8,804 bases of DNA from Clostridia bacterium (GTDB lineage Bacteria > Bacillota_A > Clostridia > Oscillospirales > CAG-272). Positions 1 through 6,414 of this stretch are shown piece by piece. Position 1 is the stretch's first letter, and each line of letters starts with the position of its first letter. The stretch is taken from assembly GCA_017457545.1 (NCBI GenBank), contig JAFTHF010000120.1, positions 1 to 8,804 on the forward strand, given 5' to 3'. The position numbers and the translations under genes were made by a program. The notes under the pieces were generated by a model that was given only the letters and a program-made list of their open reading frames with translations, searched no databases and was not told the origin of the DNA.

Positions 1-641
1 ATTCTTGTATATCTCTCAGTAAGAACGTGCAGCGTTTCTCCCTTCGTGTTCTTTCCGATAACACTGTCAAGCTCCCAATGACCAAAAGAGGCTCTCCGAC
101 TTACCTCCGAGGGCCTCTTTTCTATGCTATGTAAGATCTTAAGGGGTTGCTTATGCTCCCGGACCTTCTTACGTTTTTTATGCAGCTTAGATTTACGAAG
201 AAGATCTTTATTTGAAACGTTGAGGAACAGTCCTTTATCTATGTAGTTGTAGAGTGTCACACGGCATATTTTTGTGTCGAACTCAAGACCGTTCTCCCGG
301 ATGAAGCCGAGGATCGCACCGGGACTGTACTTTTGTTTTACCATTTTCTCCACGAAAGACACAAATTTATAGTCCTTGCCGAGCTTAAGCTGACGTCCTT
401 TAGCCGTACCGTTTATGTCAGCTTTAGTTTGTGCGATATCTGCAGAGTATCTTCGTGTATAAGTGTAATCATGATTAAGCTTCATATAGAAACCACGCTT
501 AAGCTCACGGTATATACTTTGAAAGGTGTAACCAAGTTCTTCAGCGATTCTCTTTACCGGCATACCAATATTATACAGAGCCTCAAGCTTATCCCTGGTA
601 GATTTATCAATTGTTTTGTAATGTTTATCGGTTCTTGGCAT
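1..641 (-). CDS. IS30-family transposase, 5' part (runs off the left edge)
   Basis: The reading frame starts at the ATG at 641-639 and stays open to the window edge, giving 213 residues. IS30 transposases are usually about 320-450 aa, so the C-terminal part with the remaining catalytic acids is outside the window. Residues about 15-50 form a helix-turn-helix (RIAEELGYTFQSIYRELKRG). A second DNA-binding block lies around residues 105-140 (YSPGAILGFIREN ... TLYNYIDKG). The hallmark ERP/KRP...FGHWELDSVIG follows at 175-196, where D192 is the first Asp of the DDE triad, and then LHVLTERYTR. The start is supported by a GAGAGGA ribosome binding site 7-8 nt upstream. It would cut and join DNA at its terminal inverted repeats; neither end of the element could be identified. 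It shares orientation with the phage genes and may be their integration enzyme, or an independent IS; the window cannot decide. Confidence 0.9.
   Translation of the reverse strand, partial: MPRTDKHYKTIDKSTRDKLEALYNIGMPVKRIAEELGYTFQSIYRELKRGFYMKLNHDYTYTRRYSADIAQTKADINGTAKGRQLKLGKDYKFVSFVEKMVKQKYSPGAILGFIRENGLEFDTKICRVTLYNYIDKGLFLNVSNKDLLRKSKLHKKRKKVREHKQPLKILHSIEKRPSEVSRRASFGHWELDSVIGKNTKGETLHVLTERYTR
84..121. terminator. Terminator-like hairpin inside the transposase gene
   Basis: Arms AAAAGAGGC (84-92) and GCCTCTTTT (113-121) are perfectly complementary. Pairing continues inward to 99/106 with one wobble (93/112) and one mismatch (97/108). The structure has a GC-rich stem with a T-run on both strands, so it resembles a bidirectional Rho-independent terminator, yet it lies within coding sequence just before the first catalytic Asp. 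Termination activity is inferred only; it could attenuate transposase expression or stop transcripts entering from the left. Confidence 0.4.
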
Positions 642-692
642 AGCAATATCCTCTCTTATTACACTACGTTGATTTTGCACGTTGGTGACGTT

Positions 693-711
693 CTCCGAGG
701 GACACTCGGAG
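693..711. repeat. Perfect 7-bp hairpin upstream of the transposase
   Basis: CTCCGAG (693-699) and CTCGGAG (705-711) are perfectly complementary around the loop GGACA. It lies 52 nt upstream of the transposase ATG. It shares the nonamer CTCCGAGGG with the terminator-like hairpin inside the transposase (105-113). There is no T-run, so it is not a standard terminator. It could be a transposase-binding or insertion-target palindrome; this is speculative. Confidence 0.5.
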
Positions 712-738
712 GCTGCGCCGATTGATTTTCTTTTAAAA

Positions 739-850
739 GTGGGAACTCTCCCTGTTCGAAGCCTCACTCATATAAATTTTCTTGCGGGGGATCAAAAATT
801 CATATGAGCCTCTGGCTCTCTCCTGTCACGGTAGCACTGGGAGTCCCCAC
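739..850 (-). ncRNA. Large folded element, candidate structured RNA or ssDNA signal
   Basis: Read on the minus strand, the ends pair as a closing helix: GTGGGGACTCCC (850-839) with GGGAGAGTTCCCAC (752-739), with a 2-nt bulge. Inside, CTCATATGAATTTT (808-795) pairs over 14 positions with AAAATTTATATGAG (780-767), leaving a 14-nt loop that contains CCCCC. A small GAGCC/GGCTC hairpin abuts it, so a three-way junction is plausible. Both non-Watson-Crick positions (744/845 and 774/801) are G-U on the minus strand but A-C on the plus strand, which favours a minus-sense RNA or the phage-sense ssDNA as the folded molecule. I do not recognise a known RNA family. Alternatives are a phage packaging signal or origin hairpin, or a transposase leader. 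Confidence 0.5.
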
Positions 851-954
851 CCATTTATAAAATTTATCTGATACCCATTTTATTACCCGTTTATTTAAGT
901 AAAACTCCTTATTTATACAGCCTAAAAAGGCTAGAAAAGGCTATTTTGAAGATA

Positions 955-983
955 CGGCAAAAGCAAGGTCATAAACCTTGCTT
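955..983 (-). terminator. Rho-independent terminator after the phage operon
   Basis: Arms AAGCAAGGT and ACCTTGCTT (975-983 and 961-969) form a perfect 9-bp stem around a 5-nt loop. On the minus strand the stem runs into a short TTTT. It begins 8 nt past the ATPase stop codon, the expected place for the end of the morphogenesis operon. The T-tract is short, so some read-through towards the transposase is possible. Confidence 0.6.
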
Positions 984-990
984 CGCTTAT

Positions 991-3324
991 TTATTCGATT
1001 ATTTTTGTCTTTTTGGGCTTAGTTTGTTTCTTCGGAACAAGACCTTTAATCTCTCCAACCTCATTCTGAAGGAACGAATTCTGAGAAAGATTCTCCTCGA
1101 GAGAGCCGAGAAGAGTTTTATACTGCTCAAAGTCATCTATATGCATTGTATTAGCCTTGATAGGCTCATACAACGCCTTAAGGCAGCCGGTAAGATTTCT
1201 ATCAGCTCTATCCTTTTTAGTAAGGATGCGCCATTTTTCCTTCTTGACCTCACCCTCAAGGGTGCCGTCAATGACCTCAATTTTTAAGATCTGACGTCCG
1301 TACATTCCCTCAATACGATCATAATGATTGTTAATCTTAGACACGATATTGTCAATGCAGCGAACAAAGAGAACGTGATCCGAACGATTAACAATAAACT
1401 TGCCATGGAATTTACTCCAGCAGCGTTTAAAAAAGCTGAAGATAGGCTTACAGATCCAATAGGGTGAAAGAATCGGAAGAACCGGGCTGAGCTCATCCTT
1501 ATCGACTATCTTGAGGATCTCACCGAGCTCACGACCTGTAGCTCCCCAAGACTCGGGGCGCTGCATATCTCCGATAAAACGGATATACGGCTTATAATCG
1601 ATAACTGCCTGGTGGCGCATTGTCATAAGAGTTGTATTATGAAGATCATTCTTCTGATTGCATTCATCTGCAGAGGCTTTAACTTCTTTTAGCTGATCCA
1701 TATTTTTCCATTCTTTATCGAGCTCAGTTATGCCGAAGCTGCCAAGGATCATTCCGCGAGCTTTGGGATTATCTTCAAGCATTTTCTTTCCCAGACGGAA
1801 CATATCCATATCTACAATATGCGAAAAAACGGAATAACGATCATTCTCCCGGGGATCACGATTAAAAAAATCATTATCTCGTTCCGGCATATTACCGCCA
1901 AAGGTAAGTAAGCTATCAGTACGAACAGAAAAATTAGAAAAAATTAAAGTAGATCTGACTGTGAAAAGAATGTAAGCTTTTGAATACTCCTCAAGCGCTT
2001 CAAAAAGCTTAATAATCTTAACATTGTCATTGTACTCGGTTGAATAGTGATCATAATCATATCCAAGAGTATAGTCCGGGAAATGAAGTTGGGAGCTGTA
2101 CTCCGAATAAGTGAAAAATTTACGAATGATATCAAAATTTATACTCCAGGAACGTACATGCTTCTCGCAGCTCGTAAGATCTACAATGGTACGATTATCT
2201 ATTTTACTATCGATAACATCACGTAAATTCTGCCAAGGGAAATTCGGGAACATAAGCTCAAACTTCATCATGCTATTGTATGCATCATCCCATTGTACAT
2301 TTTGAGATGTGAGAAGCATACCCTTCAAACCCTCAGTCTTTCCGACACCGGTTTTGCCGACCAGGATAAATATAATTGAGCGCGCTCTGATAAAAGCTTC
2401 GTTTTTAGATTCTTCCCGGTGAACCTTCTCATTAGCCATTCTTAAGCAAATGTAATTGTAAACGGTTATGATTATAACAGTCCAGATTATGCCCGGGATA
2501 AACCGTATTACCGGGGTAAGATCCTCAAGCAGCTTGAGGGCTTGAGTGTACAAGTTCACAGCGTCCCGGGACACGGAAAAATAGAGAAGCCAGGCTACGG
2601 CGGATATGCATATCGGAAAGACGTTGAAGTGCAGCATCCAGATGCAGAGCCAGGCTCTCCAATACATCTTGTTTTCCTTGACAAACTGCACGAAGCTTTT
2701 TATCCAGGATATAATCGGGTATATCACGCTGAAGGTGAATTTTTCAGCCAACTGCAGCGGCTTACTTTTCTTTCCCCGGACGTAACATTTTTTCTTCATA
2801 AAGAGCCAAAACACAAGAGCGCCGACGGCGATCAGAGGGAGCGAGGTAAACACATAGAGCGTAACATAGTAAAGAACATCGGTAAGCTTATACAGATAAG
2901 CTACGAGATTCTCTTTCGATATGAACACATCCCAATACTGCTGCCATATGATTTTAAACTCTTCCCAGCTGTACGGTAGCAGTTTAATCGGTTCCCACCG
3001 GCTAGGCGCGAACTCCCACTCCGGCATATCTATGACGGTGGGACAAATTATATAATTCAGATGCAGCACTTTTTGAAAATAGAATGCCAGGCTTGTACCG
3101 AAGTCCCGGAGAGATTCTCCCGTTCTGGGAAGGCTGTTAGGGAACAGAAAGCCGCAGCTCAGGGACGCCAGGGTTATCAAAGCGCACAAATAATGCCGAG
3201 AGTCCTTTTGTTTTTCGGTTTGTGAAATTGTAAATAGTCGGGGGAATTTTCGTGGAGCGCTGCTCGCTTCCTCTCCACGAAAATTTTCCTCCCCCTCCGG
3301 AAGCATCTTACATTCATTATCCAT
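991..3324 (-). CDS. Zot/pI-like phage morphogenesis membrane ATPase
   Basis: The 777-aa protein has four hydrophobic segments in its N-terminal part (about 44-62, 150-176, 224-250 and 272-294). A P-loop NTPase domain follows, with Walker A GKTGVGKT at 323-330. Candidate Walker B/acidic stretches are the hydrophobic SHIVDMDMF (501-509) and MILGSFGITELDKEW (525-539). A basic block ending RFIGDMQRPESWGA (582-595) resembles the sensor region of such ATPases. The C-terminus is Lys-rich (764-774). In filamentous phages this protein class powers virion extrusion through the membrane. Classical pI/Zot proteins are shorter, with the ATPase first and the membrane segment after it; here the order is reversed. 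The start has GGGAGG 11 nt upstream and overlaps the preceding 34-aa gene by 8 nt, suggesting translational coupling. FtsK/VirB4-like conjugation ATPases are the main alternative, but neighbouring genes favour a phage. Confidence 0.72.
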   Translation of the reverse strand: MDNECKMLPEGEENFRGEEASSAPRKFPRLFTISQTEKQKDSRHYLCALITLASLSCGFLFPNSLPRTGESLRDFGTSLAFYFQKVLHLNYIICPTVIDMPEWEFAPSRWEPIKLLPYSWEEFKIIWQQYWDVFISKENLVAYLYKLTDVLYYVTLYVFTSLPLIAVGALVFWLFMKKKCYVRGKKSKPLQLAEKFTFSVIYPIISWIKSFVQFVKENKMYWRAWLCIWMLHFNVFPICISAVAWLLYFSVSRDAVNLYTQALKLLEDLTPVIRFIPGIIWTVIIITVYNYICLRMANEKVHREESKNEAFIRARSIIFILVGKTGVGKTEGLKGMLLTSQNVQWDDAYNSMMKFELMFPNFPWQNLRDVIDSKIDNRTIVDLTSCEKHVRSWSINFDIIRKFFTYSEYSSQLHFPDYTLGYDYDHYSTEYNDNVKIIKLFEALEEYSKAYILFTVRSTLIFSNFSVRTDSLLTFGGNMPERDNDFFNRDPRENDRYSVFSHIVDMDMFRLGKKMLEDNPKARGMILGSFGITELDKEWKNMDQLKEVKASADECNQKNDLHNTTLMTMRHQAVIDYKPYIRFIGDMQRPESWGATGRELGEILKIVDKDELSPVLPILSPYWICKPIFSFFKRCWSKFHGKFIVNRSDHVLFVRCIDNIVSKINNHYDRIEGMYGRQILKIEVIDGTLEGEVKKEKWRILTKKDRADRNLTGCLKALYEPIKANTMHIDDFEQYKTLLGSLEENLSQNSFLQNEVGEIKGLVPKKQTKPKKTKIIE
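3240..3290. repeat. Strong inverted repeat inside the start of the ATPase gene
   Basis: AATTTTCGTGGAG (3245-3257) and CTCCACGAAAATT (3273-3285) form a perfect 13-bp stem with a 15-nt loop. The stem can extend by five pairs of G-C and G-T. It covers roughly codons 12-29 of the ATPase, within a hydrophilic, non-conserved-looking N-terminus. A stem this long is not demanded by the protein. It may be a packaging or replication signal on the single strand, or a translation control element. Confidence 0.6.
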
Positions 3325-3421
3325 TCGGTAAATTGCCTCCCGTGAAAATTATATACCCAATTACAAGAGCTGTCAAGATTATGACCGTTACGTTGATTAT
3401 GAATTTTTTAGCTTTTTTCAT
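3317..3421 (-). CDS. 34-aa single-span membrane microprotein
   Basis: This small gene starts at the ATG at 3421-3419, overlapping the stop of the 73-aa gene as ATGA. It ends with TAA at 3319-3317, overlapping the ATPase start by 8 nt. The product begins MKKAKK, has one hydrophobic span at about residues 8-26 (FIINVTVIILTALVIGYII) and ends with the short polar tail FTGGNLPNG. There is no independent ribosome binding site, so translation is probably coupled to the 73-aa gene. The double overlap argues strongly that it is real despite its size. Filamentous phages need small hydrophobic coat proteins (30-60 aa), so a minor or even major coat role is plausible, but nothing in the sequence proves it. 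It has no cleavable signal peptide. Confidence 0.7.
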   Translation of the reverse strand: MKKAKKFIINVTVIILTALVIGYIIFTGGNLPNG

Positions 3422-3639
3422 AGGTTCTCAAGCTTGGACATAAGGGAATGAACGTAGTATCCTTTACGTCTATAAGAAATGCATTCATCACAATACATTG
3501 AAAGAACTTCTTTGTCGTCCTCCGAATCCATGGATATATAAATTTCATTAGCGATAGCTAATAGAGACTCAGCTCTTTTGGAAAGTGCTTTTATTATTTC
3601 ATCAATTTCATTCTTAGATAATGTTACTGTTTTATCCAT
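3418..3639 (-). CDS. 73-aa helical hypothetical protein
   Basis: A clear AAGGAGT ribosome binding site lies 6 nt before the ATG. The stop codon overlaps the next ATG (ATGA), placing it first in a coupled trio with the 34-aa protein and the ATPase. The product is mostly charged and helical (TLSKNEIDEIIKALSKRAES ...), without a signal peptide or membrane span, and has a CDEC motif around residues 50-53. The family is not recognised. It could be a cytoplasmic partner of the assembly ATPase or a regulator; neither is supported beyond position. Confidence 0.75.
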   Translation of the reverse strand: MDKTVTLSKNEIDEIIKALSKRAESLLAIANEIYISMDSEDDKEVLSMYCDECISYRRKGYYVHSLMSKLENL

Positions 3640-3656
3640 TTTTTTACTCCTTTTTA

Positions 3657-3686
3657 TTGACTTATGATTATGTTACGTGTTAAAAT
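3657..3686 (+). promoter_or_regulatory. Plus-strand promoter for the 79-aa gene
   Basis: TTGACT (3657-3662) and TAAAAT (3681-3686) are separated by 18 nt, with TG one base before the -10 (extended -10). This places the start of transcription near 3693, about 25 nt upstream of the ATG at 3718. An in-frame ATG at 3664 lies between the -35 and -10 and so cannot be in the transcript. Confidence 0.6.
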
Positions 3687-3717
3687 GATTAAAATTATTG
3701 TGTTTTTGAGGTGGGTT

Positions 3718-3957
3718 ATGCTTAATTTTATTTTGACTTTGTTTAACGTTGTTAGTGATAAGGTGCAGAGTTCGGGAACATCCGGAAGTTTTGGAACTGA
3801 ACCCGAAGTAGTGTTTATGATAATTTCATTTTTGATATTTTTAGTATGGAACATCTTTTTAACATTAAGATGTTGGTTCCTCAAACTTGATATTAAAGAT
3901 AACAAAAGCAAGATAGATGAGCTTGAGAAAAAAATTGATGATTTGAAGAAGGAGTGA
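3718..3957 (+). CDS. 79-aa membrane protein with coiled-coil tail, lone plus-strand gene
   Basis: The start at 3718 is chosen because GAGGTGGG lies just upstream (3708-3715) and an extended -10 promoter lies just before that. Earlier in-frame ATGs fall in or near the promoter. The protein has a short hydrophobic N-terminus (LNFILTLFNVV), a Ser/Gly-rich linker and one strong membrane span at about 30-53 (VVFMIISFLIFLVWNIFL). A charged heptad-like tail follows (KSKIDELEKKIDDL). A terminator follows directly. It is the only plus-strand gene within the element and lies antisense inside the gap between the 457-aa and 73-aa genes. The family is not recognised. Coat protein, membrane-acting immunity or holin-like roles are conceivable; none is demonstrated. 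Confidence 0.72.
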   Translation: MLNFILTLFNVVSDKVQSSGTSGSFGTEPEVVFMIISFLIFLVWNIFLTLRCWFLKLDIKDNKSKIDELEKKIDDLKKE

Positions 3958-3982
3958 AATTCACTCCCTCTTTTTATTTTTT
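3948..3982 (+). terminator. Rho-independent terminator of the 79-aa gene
   Basis: GGAGTG (3951-3956) pairs with CACTCC (3962-3967) around AAATT, followed by CTCTTTTTATTTTTT on the plus strand. The stem overlaps the stop codon of the 79-aa gene. On the minus strand the tail is only TTCTTC, so transcription arriving from the 457-aa gene would probably be stopped less efficiently. Confidence 0.7.
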
Positions 3983-5347
3983 GAAAATCCACCGAAATGG
4001 TAAAGTGAACAAGTCCCATATCATTTTGATAATAAAAACGAAGCCAGAAAATACGGCTTTAATTACAGGAAAAGCTGTGAAAAGAAGAATTATAATTACA
4101 ATGATACCTACAAGGGCAAGTATCATGTAAAATAAATCCATAATTTTATCCATAGAGTCTTCAAAATTTCCCGAATTACCTGTACTTACTCCCATATCAG
4201 ATACAACGCCAAGATTATAAATTTTCCCTGTTAAATCCATAAAATGAAGACTTAATACAGATGCTTGAACTTCTGTTTTTTCATATGTATACCAAACGCC
4301 TTCGGAAGTTCCTGTACGTGACGTTTCCAAATATGAAAAAACCCATTCAGACTCTAAAATAGAAGCCTTTGCTTCTGCTGTAAAATTATAAGATTGATTT
4401 TCAAGATTTTCTATGAAATCTGCTGATTTCATAATACGGTTACAAGTATAATTCCTTCCCCAAAGACCTTCTCCTACTATATCGATTTTATCGGTATCTT
4501 TCAACACTACTTGCGAAGATACATATTCTTCTCCATTTGGATATGTTATATGATTTTGACTCTCTAAAGTATTGTGTATCCATTCTTTATACAGCCTTGT
4601 ATTTATTTGTAAATCAGCATCATAAATATACTTTATGATATACTCATCACACGTAAATGCAAGATAATGTACGTCACAATATTCACTTACTCCAACAAGA
4701 TTTCCTATTGTTATTCCATTTGAACACTCAATTTTACTAAAAAAAGTATATTCAATTTCAAGCGTTTCAAAAGTATTCATTTCATATACAAGTTCGTCGT
4801 TAAAATAATACGCACACCATTGTTGACCGACAGAGTATGCCTTTTCGCTTGTTTCAACATCCGTTACCTCATCCACGGCACTGTTGAACTCACGATAAAG
4901 TGACACAATATTATAGTAACGGTACGCCTCATCGGGAAGAGAGAACCCGTTTACAAGGTACTTGTCAAAGACTCCCTCAGATGATACAAGAATAAGGTCG
5001 TAGAGCTGAGGGCTCAAGCCTTGACCGTTGGAGCTGAAGCCGACGGAGATACTTACTGAGGTACATTTCAGGTCAATTTTACTGTCTGCAGGTTGATATA
5101 CGTAAAGGAACAACTGACCATCCTCTGACTCTGCTATCTGGATAAGCTTAACCGAAACGTCCTCGGGGTCGTCGGGGTACGTAGCTACGTCAAAAGTGCT
5201 GTCTTTCTTAAGGTCATCAAGTACATTACTGTACTGTTTTTCTTCGCTCGCATGTACAGTTAAGGCGGAGAGTATTACCTCTCCGCCCAGTGTGAATATT
5301 AAAGCGAAGATTGTTATTAAAATAAAAATTCGCTTTAGAATTAACAT
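3974..5347 (-). CDS. Exported, membrane-anchored protein; candidate phage adsorption protein
   Basis: The 457-aa protein starts with a textbook signal peptide: K5-R6, a hydrophobic core to about 29, and likely cleavage after VHA at residue 33. A large, acidic, beta-rich extracellular part with few cysteines follows. The C-terminal end holds one strong membrane span (about 404-427, rich in Ile and Val) and a second hydrophobic amphipathic stretch (about 431-455), ending in KK. This order (signal peptide, ectodomain, C-terminal anchor) is that of filamentous-phage pIII adsorption proteins and of many surface proteins. No sequence family is recognised, so the role is inferred from architecture and from lying between Rep and the ATPase. 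No good ribosome binding site precedes the ATG. The stop of the 277-aa gene is 6 nt upstream, suggesting coupled translation. Confidence 0.75.
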   Translation of the reverse strand: MLILKRIFILITIFALIFTLGGEVILSALTVHASEEKQYSNVLDDLKKDSTFDVATYPDDPEDVSVKLIQIAESEDGQLFLYVYQPADSKIDLKCTSVSISVGFSSNGQGLSPQLYDLILVSSEGVFDKYLVNGFSLPDEAYRYYNIVSLYREFNSAVDEVTDVETSEKAYSVGQQWCAYYFNDELVYEMNTFETLEIEYTFFSKIECSNGITIGNLVGVSEYCDVHYLAFTCDEYIIKYIYDADLQINTRLYKEWIHNTLESQNHITYPNGEEYVSSQVVLKDTDKIDIVGEGLWGRNYTCNRIMKSADFIENLENQSYNFTAEAKASILESEWVFSYLETSRTGTSEGVWYTYEKTEVQASVLSLHFMDLTGKIYNLGVVSDMGVSTGNSGNFEDSMDKIMDLFYMILALVGIIVIIILLFTAFPVIKAVFSGFVFIIKMIWDLFTLPFRWIFKK

Positions 5348-5353
5348 AATAAA

Positions 5354-6187
5354 TTAGTTACGATAGAATGAGTAACACTCTGCGTCGATAGGCATAATGA
5401 AGACTACACCAACTGCATTATCAGGAATTTCAAAGCTAAAATTCTTCCAGCCGTTTTCATCAAAAGTCTCAATTCTATAAGAATTGCTTTCAATCACTCC
5501 ACCTTCAGCGTCAATGAACATAATGAATGTGGTATATACAGGGGGAAGCTTATGACGTACCCATACATCAATAGTATCCTCATACTTATCAAGTTTTACT
5601 AAATTAGATACCTTAGATGTAGGCTCCTCAATGTACTCGTCAATGCCATTTACGATGCCACCGTCAGCTACAATAGTGTAGCCTTTAAGCATTGTCTTTT
5701 CATCATAGAGATTATTAAAGTCATATACAGCTTCTTCCTTTGATACAGTAATATCAAGCATATCTGAATACTTTACTACATCAAAAATATCTACTTTAAA
5801 ATCCTTTTCCTCAACATCCTCAGGAATCTCGGGATGTATTACAATTCTGGCATATTCTGCAAGCTCAAACTCGCTTACATATACCTTTTCAAGACCTAAT
5901 TCCTTATAAAGGAGTGTGTCATGTTCATCGTAGAAATAAACGTCATATGTTACTGTACTATCAAAATCCGGTTCAATGCGAAGACCGTTACATTTAATAG
6001 CCTTTTCGGTATAAATAGTCTTATCGTTTTCTACATATTCACCAGTTTCTGGGTCAAGTCCGCCTACATTGAAAATAGCGCCTGCAGGCTTGGTGTCATT
6101 TGCGAAAACTGTTGATATTGTTCCAAAAGCTAAAGCACCTAAAAAAATCGCGAGTATAATACAAAAAATTTTCTTTCCTTTACTCAT
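5354..6187 (-). CDS. Secreted beta-rich protein, hypothetical
   Basis: The 277-aa protein has a signal peptide (MSKGKK, hydrophobic core, likely cleavage after VFA at about residue 29) and no later membrane span. It would be released or held by a partner. The mature part is acidic and appears to contain two similar beta-sandwich-like segments. Both have an aromatic/hydrophobic strand around D-E (YDVYFYDEHDTLLY at about 80-95; FIMFIDAEGGVIESNSYRI at about 221-239) and both end in a hydrophobic strand plus acid. The start is fixed by a perfect GGAGGT 6 nt before the ATG. It lies 13 nt after the 64-aa gene and 6 nt before the anchored 457-aa protein, so the two probably act together at the cell or virion surface. 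The duplication is an inference from eye alignment. Confidence 0.75.
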   Translation of the reverse strand: MSKGKKIFCIILAIFLGALAFGTISTVFANDTKPAGAIFNVGGLDPETGEYVENDKTIYTEKAIKCNGLRIEPDFDSTVTYDVYFYDEHDTLLYKELGLEKVYVSEFELAEYARIVIHPEIPEDVEEKDFKVDIFDVVKYSDMLDITVSKEEAVYDFNNLYDEKTMLKGYTIVADGGIVNGIDEYIEEPTSKVSNLVKLDKYEDTIDVWVRHKLPPVYTTFIMFIDAEGGVIESNSYRIETFDENGWKNFSFEIPDNAVGVVFIMPIDAECYSFYRN

Positions 6188-6200
6188 TTTTTTACCTCCA

Positions 6201-6395
6201 TTATATCAAAGGCTTGCGAGTTGAAGCCTTAGGTTGTGATTTACCTGCATGGTATGATGCATATACCTTGCTATCAGGGTTTGACTTACCACGCTCAATC
6301 TTACCGAGATCATACGCAAGCTTCTCAAGAGCGCTGCGCTTGTTCTTATATTTCTTATTTTTCTTTTTGTAGCTTTTCTTAAAATACTTAGCCAC
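6201..6395 (-). CDS. 64-aa highly basic protein, possible DNA-binding
   Basis: The start codon is GTG at 6395-6393 (GTGGCTAAG) with AGGGAG 7 nt upstream. The first 20 residues are dominated by Lys, Tyr and Asn (KKSYKKKNKKYKNKR). A short helical stretch (SALEKLAYDLGKIERG) and the segment NPDSKVYASYHAGK follow, ending in a basic tail. There is no signal peptide or membrane span. The very high positive charge suggests binding of the phage genome, for example as a replication or packaging accessory. It sits 19 nt after Rep and 13 nt before the secreted 277-aa protein, clearly in the operon. Confidence 0.75.
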   Translation of the reverse strand: MAKYFKKSYKKKNKKYKNKRSALEKLAYDLGKIERGKSNPDSKVYASYHAGKSQPKASTRKPLI

Positions 6396-6414
6396 TTTAA
6401 ACTCCCTTCTGAGA

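Larger units (their letters stand above)
642..990. other. Gene-free structured intergenic region
   Basis: This 349-nt stretch separates the ATPase stop codon from the transposase start. No credible protein gene is visible on either strand; there are only 12-18 codon frames without good start contexts. From right to left it holds the operon terminator (955-983), short repeats of AGCCTTTT read on the minus strand (hairpin AGCC/GGCT at 919-932, third GGCT at 939-942), the large folded element at 739-850, a 7-bp hairpin at 693-711, and the transposase leader. An IS30 terminal repeat could lie near 670-692, but without the other end it cannot be assigned. The region resembles the non-coding intergenic region of filamentous phages in content, which is an inference. 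Confidence 0.6.

Noticed and set aside
333..725. Plus-strand 130-codon frame
   Set aside because: It is the complement of the IS30 transposase 5' part and its leader, with no signals of its own.
753..765. TTCGAA-containing stretch resembling a tRNA T-loop, considered as a tRNA attachment site
   Set aside because: The flanking bases do not form a T stem and no acceptor or anticodon arm can be assembled.
780..796. CCGCAAG loop motif recalling twister-sister ribozyme
   Set aside because: The remaining conserved internal loops and helices of that ribozyme are not visible, so the similarity is probably chance.
2523..2539. Palindrome CCTCAAGC-A-GCTTGAGG
   Set aside because: It lies in a Leu/Glu-coding stretch of the ATPase (LKLLEDL) and has a one-base centre, so codon usage explains it well enough.
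2542..2979. Plus-strand 145-codon frame
   Set aside because: It lies fully inside the ATPase gene on the opposite strand, has no start signals, and its composition is that of a mirror frame.
3654..4019. Minus-strand 121-codon frame opposite the 79-aa gene
   Set aside because: It overlaps both the end of the 457-aa gene and the whole plus-strand gene, has low-complexity Ser/Ile/Leu content, and has no ribosome binding site. The plus strand carries promoter, ribosome binding site and terminator.
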